Assembly: GCF_023284005.1 (NCBI RefSeq)
Contig: NZ_JAKIKS010000004.1
Coordinates: 40,222-104,221, forward strand
Reading direction: 5' to 3'
DNA from: Shewanella surugensis
GTDB taxonomy: Bacteria; Pseudomonadota; Gammaproteobacteria; Enterobacterales; Shewanellaceae
DNA length: 64,000 nt
Each line of letters starts with the position of its first letter. Position 1 is the stretch's first letter. Under the pieces are notes generated by a model. That model saw only the letters and a program-made list of their open reading frames with translations, did not search any database and was not told where the DNA came from. A program made the translations under genes and the position numbers. Below, in pieces: positions 60,973 through 64,000 of the stretch.

Positions 60973-63183
60973 TTATTGTTTCGGTGGCTTCAAGTTTTTA
61001 TTATCATAAATTTCTTGTAATAACGCTTGGCTCACTCGGCAATAAGGTAACTCTGTACCAGACAACTTACGCTGTAATTTTGTCTTCAAAGACGGATTTT
61101 CACAGCGATGTTTAGCCCACTCGTATAATGACGCTTTCTCAAAACCGATATTGCTGAGACGTAAATCTTCGACGTTGGCTTTTTTTAATAACAACCTAAG
61201 CGCTTGCTCATTGCCATAATGCGCTGCAAGCGAAATGGCCGTATTACCCGACTCATCTGTAATCCCTAAATCCTTAGGGGAGATTCTTTCAATGGCCATT
61301 TTCTCCAATTCAGGCAATTGCTGATACACCATGCCCATTAATGCCGTTTGTCCCTGATGATATTGTTTACTTAAATTGTTAGCCGACATAAATTCGGGCG
61401 CTTTAACAGACAAGTATTTTACCATGTCAAGATTACGAGCTAAAATGCTCGGATGCGAAAAACACAGATCCCACACGGTTTGCCCCGCAGCATTGGTCAC
61501 ATAACAATCTTTCTCCGTCATTTTAGCCATTAAAATCTGCTTAACGTCGGGGGCATTCTGGCTTAAATTAGCCAAACTCAATTTTGGTTGATAATTTTCA
61601 ATTAACGCCATCAGTAGCGTATTATGAGTACGAGCATCTTTGACACTCAAATCTAATTCGTGCTGATTTTGATTGACTAATAATTCAAATATTTTAGGCG
61701 TATATAAGGCGGTGAAAAGCGGATGTCTCCCCTGCTTATCACATTGTGACAGTGACAGATTATCTTGTAATAATAGCCACTTCACCATCGCACTATCTTC
61801 ACGAGAGATGGCTTGAATTAAAGGTGTTTGGCCTTGTTGATTAATAACCGCATTCACATCAATATGAGAATGATGTTTAAGTAACGCATCCAATAATGGA
61901 TAGCCTGCTTTTGTTTGTAATGTAAATTCAAAGCAAGCCGTAAACATTTTATGTGCTATCTGTTTATTGTTAAAAGAAGGGTGCTGAATTAAAAAGGTTA
62001 TTTTCTCTGCCAATGCATCTTTTTTAACTGAATCCATTGCTAAGTAATACGCTTCGGATGCGTATTGTATGGGTAACCGACCTTGCTTATCTTTCACTTC
62101 CATCGCCTTGGGATCAAGCTTTAATAAACGCTTCAAGTCATCCACACTCGTATTTTCACTCAGTAAGGCTTGTGTGAAACCTGAGCGAATATTGACTTCT
62201 TCATCATGAGTTATACCAAACATTTTGGCACCACTCATGGATTCAAGATAAGGTTTAGTATCCACCTCAAACGAGTACGTTCGATTTCTTCCTTGTGTTT
62301 CTTGATATATACGCGCCACCTCATTGACGTCTTTTGCATAAGGGGAAAGGTGATCCCAAAGCTTATTCGCCCTAAGCAAAATCTCCTCACAGATCTCAAA
62401 ACTGGGGACAATCTTTTTGTACTCCTCCTGAACACTCGATTGTAAATATTTACTAGAATCGACACACCCAAGCAATGCATCTTTTTGTGCGATATTAAAG
62501 ACGCTTTTTTTTGTTTCCGTTAAAATTGTTAGCATCTGTTGACGCATTTTTTCACCTTCCACTCCCGTGGTCGGCGGCGCGGTTTTACTAATCGTCACCG
62601 CTTTAAAATGACTGTCTTTATATAAAACAGGTGTCGGTGTTAAACACCATGCATCGACTACCACAGCATTATCATCAGGCCTTCCCTGTTTATTTAAATG
62701 ACCAATAATCACCACGGAATGATCGCCATCCCAAGCACCTAAGTGAATAGGCATACTATGCTGCTCTGCGGCTAATTTAACAAAAAGCAAGCGCCCAACA
62801 TCCCCACAAAAAGAACCTTGCGTCACCCTTGCTCGAAATACAGCCTGTCCTAATTCATCCCAATTATTGTAGGCCGTTTGGTTCACCTCGCCATTGGCCT
62901 TATCAATAAATAAATTAATGCGCTTGCCTGCCATCGCATTAATGTAACTTTGACCACTCGTCACTTGTATATGATTCTTTTGATTACCAATATATTCAAT
63001 TCCCTCATCATATTTTATCGATAAAATGGTTCTCTTGGCTTTCACTAAATGATCCATCAGCTCAGTCGATACGGGAACACGCTTAGCGTTATCGCCAGTA
63101 TTGGTTGGCATAAGCTCTACAGATTGCTCATCAACATGAAAATGTCGAATAGGAGATGGAATAAAATTATTTAAATCAGGCAT
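60973..63183 (-). CDS. Ankyrin-repeat protein with N-terminal Cys-His-Asp triad, putative secreted effector
   Basis: A 736-residue protein. Residues about 110-185 resemble a papain/transglutaminase-like core: Cys126 in TQGSFCGDVGRLLF, His155 in GAWDGDHSVVIIG and Asp177 in NAVVVDAWCLTP. From about 350 to 700 there are irregular ankyrin repeats (for example DKQGRLPIQYASEAYY, NQQGQTPLIQAISREDSAMVKWLL, DESGNTAISLAAHYGNEQALRLLLKK). There is no signal peptide. A CesT-like chaperone gene is immediately upstream on the same strand (70-base gap), as with type III effectors. Enzyme type (protease, deamidase, transglutaminase) cannot be told from sequence alone. Confidence 0.72.
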   Translation of the reverse strand: MPDLNNFIPSPIRHFHVDEQSVELMPTNTGDNAKRVPVSTELMDHLVKAKRTILSIKYDEGIEYIGNQKNHIQVTSGQSYINAMAGKRINLFIDKANGEVNQTAYNNWDELGQAVFRARVTQGSFCGDVGRLLFVKLAAEQHSMPIHLGAWDGDHSVVIIGHLNKQGRPDDNAVVVDAWCLTPTPVLYKDSHFKAVTISKTAPPTTGVEGEKMRQQMLTILTETKKSVFNIAQKDALLGCVDSSKYLQSSVQEEYKKIVPSFEICEEILLRANKLWDHLSPYAKDVNEVARIYQETQGRNRTYSFEVDTKPYLESMSGAKMFGITHDEEVNIRSGFTQALLSENTSVDDLKRLLKLDPKAMEVKDKQGRLPIQYASEAYYLAMDSVKKDALAEKITFLIQHPSFNNKQIAHKMFTACFEFTLQTKAGYPLLDALLKHHSHIDVNAVINQQGQTPLIQAISREDSAMVKWLLLQDNLSLSQCDKQGRHPLFTALYTPKIFELLVNQNQHELDLSVKDARTHNTLLMALIENYQPKLSLANLSQNAPDVKQILMAKMTEKDCYVTNAAGQTVWDLCFSHPSILARNLDMVKYLSVKAPEFMSANNLSKQYHQGQTALMGMVYQQLPELEKMAIERISPKDLGITDESGNTAISLAAHYGNEQALRLLLKKANVEDLRLSNIGFEKASLYEWAKHRCENPSLKTKLQRKLSGTELPYCRVSQALLQEIYDNKNLKPPKQ

Positions 63184-63253
63184 AATGTTTAATATAAAGA
63201 TCTTATTAGATAATAGTAAGTGATTTCAGAAGGAATACGCTTAATCAACACCC

Positions 63254-63649
63254 TTAAATCGAATGATAATTGAACAGTGTTTTTTGGCTAATTTTAATAA
63301 CGCGATAAATTATAACTTCTAATTCAAAGGGGGTTATTTTAACAATAGGGTAACTTTCATTATAAGCTATATATTTCTTATCTGGCGTAATAGAAAAAGA
63401 ACCGTCTAAAACGGCTAAATAATTAGCCTCTAGTAAAATTTCATAAGCTTGTTGGCGGGTATTTTCAGCAATGATTTTTATATAACTGATAATATGAACA
63501 CTCTGGGTTTCATCAAAAAAAACAATGTGTACATCAAACTTTTCATCGACACAGAATGAAGCGCAATCATTTAATACGCTTAATTTATTACCAATTGAAA
63601 TGTTATTATAATCTTCAATAAAGCTTTCAAATATGGGGCTATTTTTCAT
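63254..63649 (-). CDS. CesT/SycE-like type III secretion chaperone
   Basis: A 131-residue protein with the class I chaperone pattern: N-terminal helix (SPIFESFIEDYNNISIG), strands KFDVHIVFFDETQSVHIISYI, then helix QQAYEILLEANYLAVLDGSFSITPDKKYIAYNESYPI (residues about 66-102) and a final helix FELEVIIYRVIKI. These dimeric proteins hold one effector unfolded for export. Its partner is the ankyrin protein downstream. No secretion apparatus gene is in the window. Confidence 0.72.
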   Translation of the reverse strand: MKNSPIFESFIEDYNNISIGNKLSVLNDCASFCVDEKFDVHIVFFDETQSVHIISYIKIIAENTRQQAYEILLEANYLAVLDGSFSITPDKKYIAYNESYPIVKITPFELEVIIYRVIKISQKTLFNYHSI

Positions 63650-63891
63650 CGATACGTTAACTTAATAAATTAAATACATTTCAATTTAAGCATTCTAGTT
63701 TTTATTTAACTGACCCGTCAAACACTTATTAACTATGACTAATTAACAATGTTTAAACGCTGCTATTTTAACCTGAAATAAATCAATACGTTTATTAAAC
63801 GATCCAAGTTTGCATTTTTATCAGAAACTAATAAAAAATATCACAGCCCATCTCACAAATAATCGATAATATAAACACTCTACATCCCCCC

Positions 63892-64000
63892 CAGGGCGGG
63901 ATCGCACTTTGTTAACAAAGATTGAATCTGCTGAATTACTGTGATCTAATCGCACCTCACTTTCTGAGAGGTAACCCAATGACCCTGATCGAACACCTTA
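63892..64000 (+). mobile_element. Left end of an ISAs1-type insertion sequence (partial)
   Basis: CAGGGCGGGATCGCACTTTG starting at 63892 looks like a terminal inverted repeat of the ISAs1 family, and 87 bases on lies an ATG with GAGAGG in front. The element is cut by the window end, so the right repeat and target duplication cannot be checked. Confidence 0.5.
63979..64000 (+). CDS. Transposase start, ISAs1-like (partial)
   Basis: Only seven codons (MTLIEHL) are in the window. The opening resembles ISAs1-family transposases, which commonly begin with LIEHL or LLEHF followed by DPR. Confidence rests mostly on the inverted-repeat-like sequence upstream. Confidence 0.45.

Overview
The window reads as the chromosome of a marine gammaproteobacterium, most likely Shewanella or a close relative. 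This rests on the order xerD-dsbC-recJ, an AsnC and an RluA of typical gammaproteobacterial type, a GlyGly-CTERM protease, an Aeromonas-type subtilase with its external chaperone, and moderate-to-low GC. The genus is inference; no rRNA or tRNA gene is present to settle it.

Bases 1 to about 35.8 kb (possibly to about 38.0 kb) are a P2/kappa-type myophage prophage. The left edge cuts the tyrosine integrase. The minus strand then carries, in transcription order from 17.6 kb down to 1 kb: scaffold/protease (O), capsid (N), small terminase (M), head completion (L), two tail/neck completion proteins, sheath, tube, an L,D-transpeptidase-like enzyme, a tail chaperone with a probable -1 frameshift product, tape measure, baseplate W-, J- and I-like proteins, a tail fibre ending in a Hint (intein-like) domain, and the D/V-like hub and spike. 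The large terminase (P), portal (Q), two small membrane (lysis) proteins and a DNA methylase run rightward from 17.8 kb. An Ogr/Delta-type late activator follows, with a near-consensus LexA box directly in front of it. The replication module (P2 A-type HUH nuclease plus small genes), PrtN- and AlpA-like regulators, an operator region and a divergent XRE repressor fill 30 to 35.8 kb.

Between the late activator and the replication operon lies an accessory island (about 23.1 to 29.5 kb). It holds a TIR protein translationally coupled to a potassium-channel-like membrane protein, a second TIR-like protein, a small gene with a decayed paralogue beside it, a secreted small protein, endonuclease I, and a DUF262-HEPN pair. 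Both ends carry the same 58-bp structured element directly after the last stop codon, in inverted orientation, and outside those a related terminator hairpin. This looks like a prophage-borne antiviral hotspot. The TIR-channel pair is the best candidate for a little-described system.

From 35.8 to 38.0 kb there is a three-gene membrane-protein operon behind a second LexA box, and one orphan gene; whether these are phage or host is unresolved. From 38.1 kb the genes are host: recJ, dsbC, xerD, a spermidine-synthase-like protein, rluA, asnC, a large secreted subtilase, a kexin-like lipoprotein subtilase with its chaperone, a Cus-type copper/silver efflux operon with a Cys/Met-rich small protein, and a thermolysin-family metalloprotease. 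A CesT-like type III chaperone sits upstream of an ankyrin-repeat protein whose N-terminus shows a Cys-His-Asp triad. The window ends at what looks like the left end of an ISAs1-type insertion sequence.
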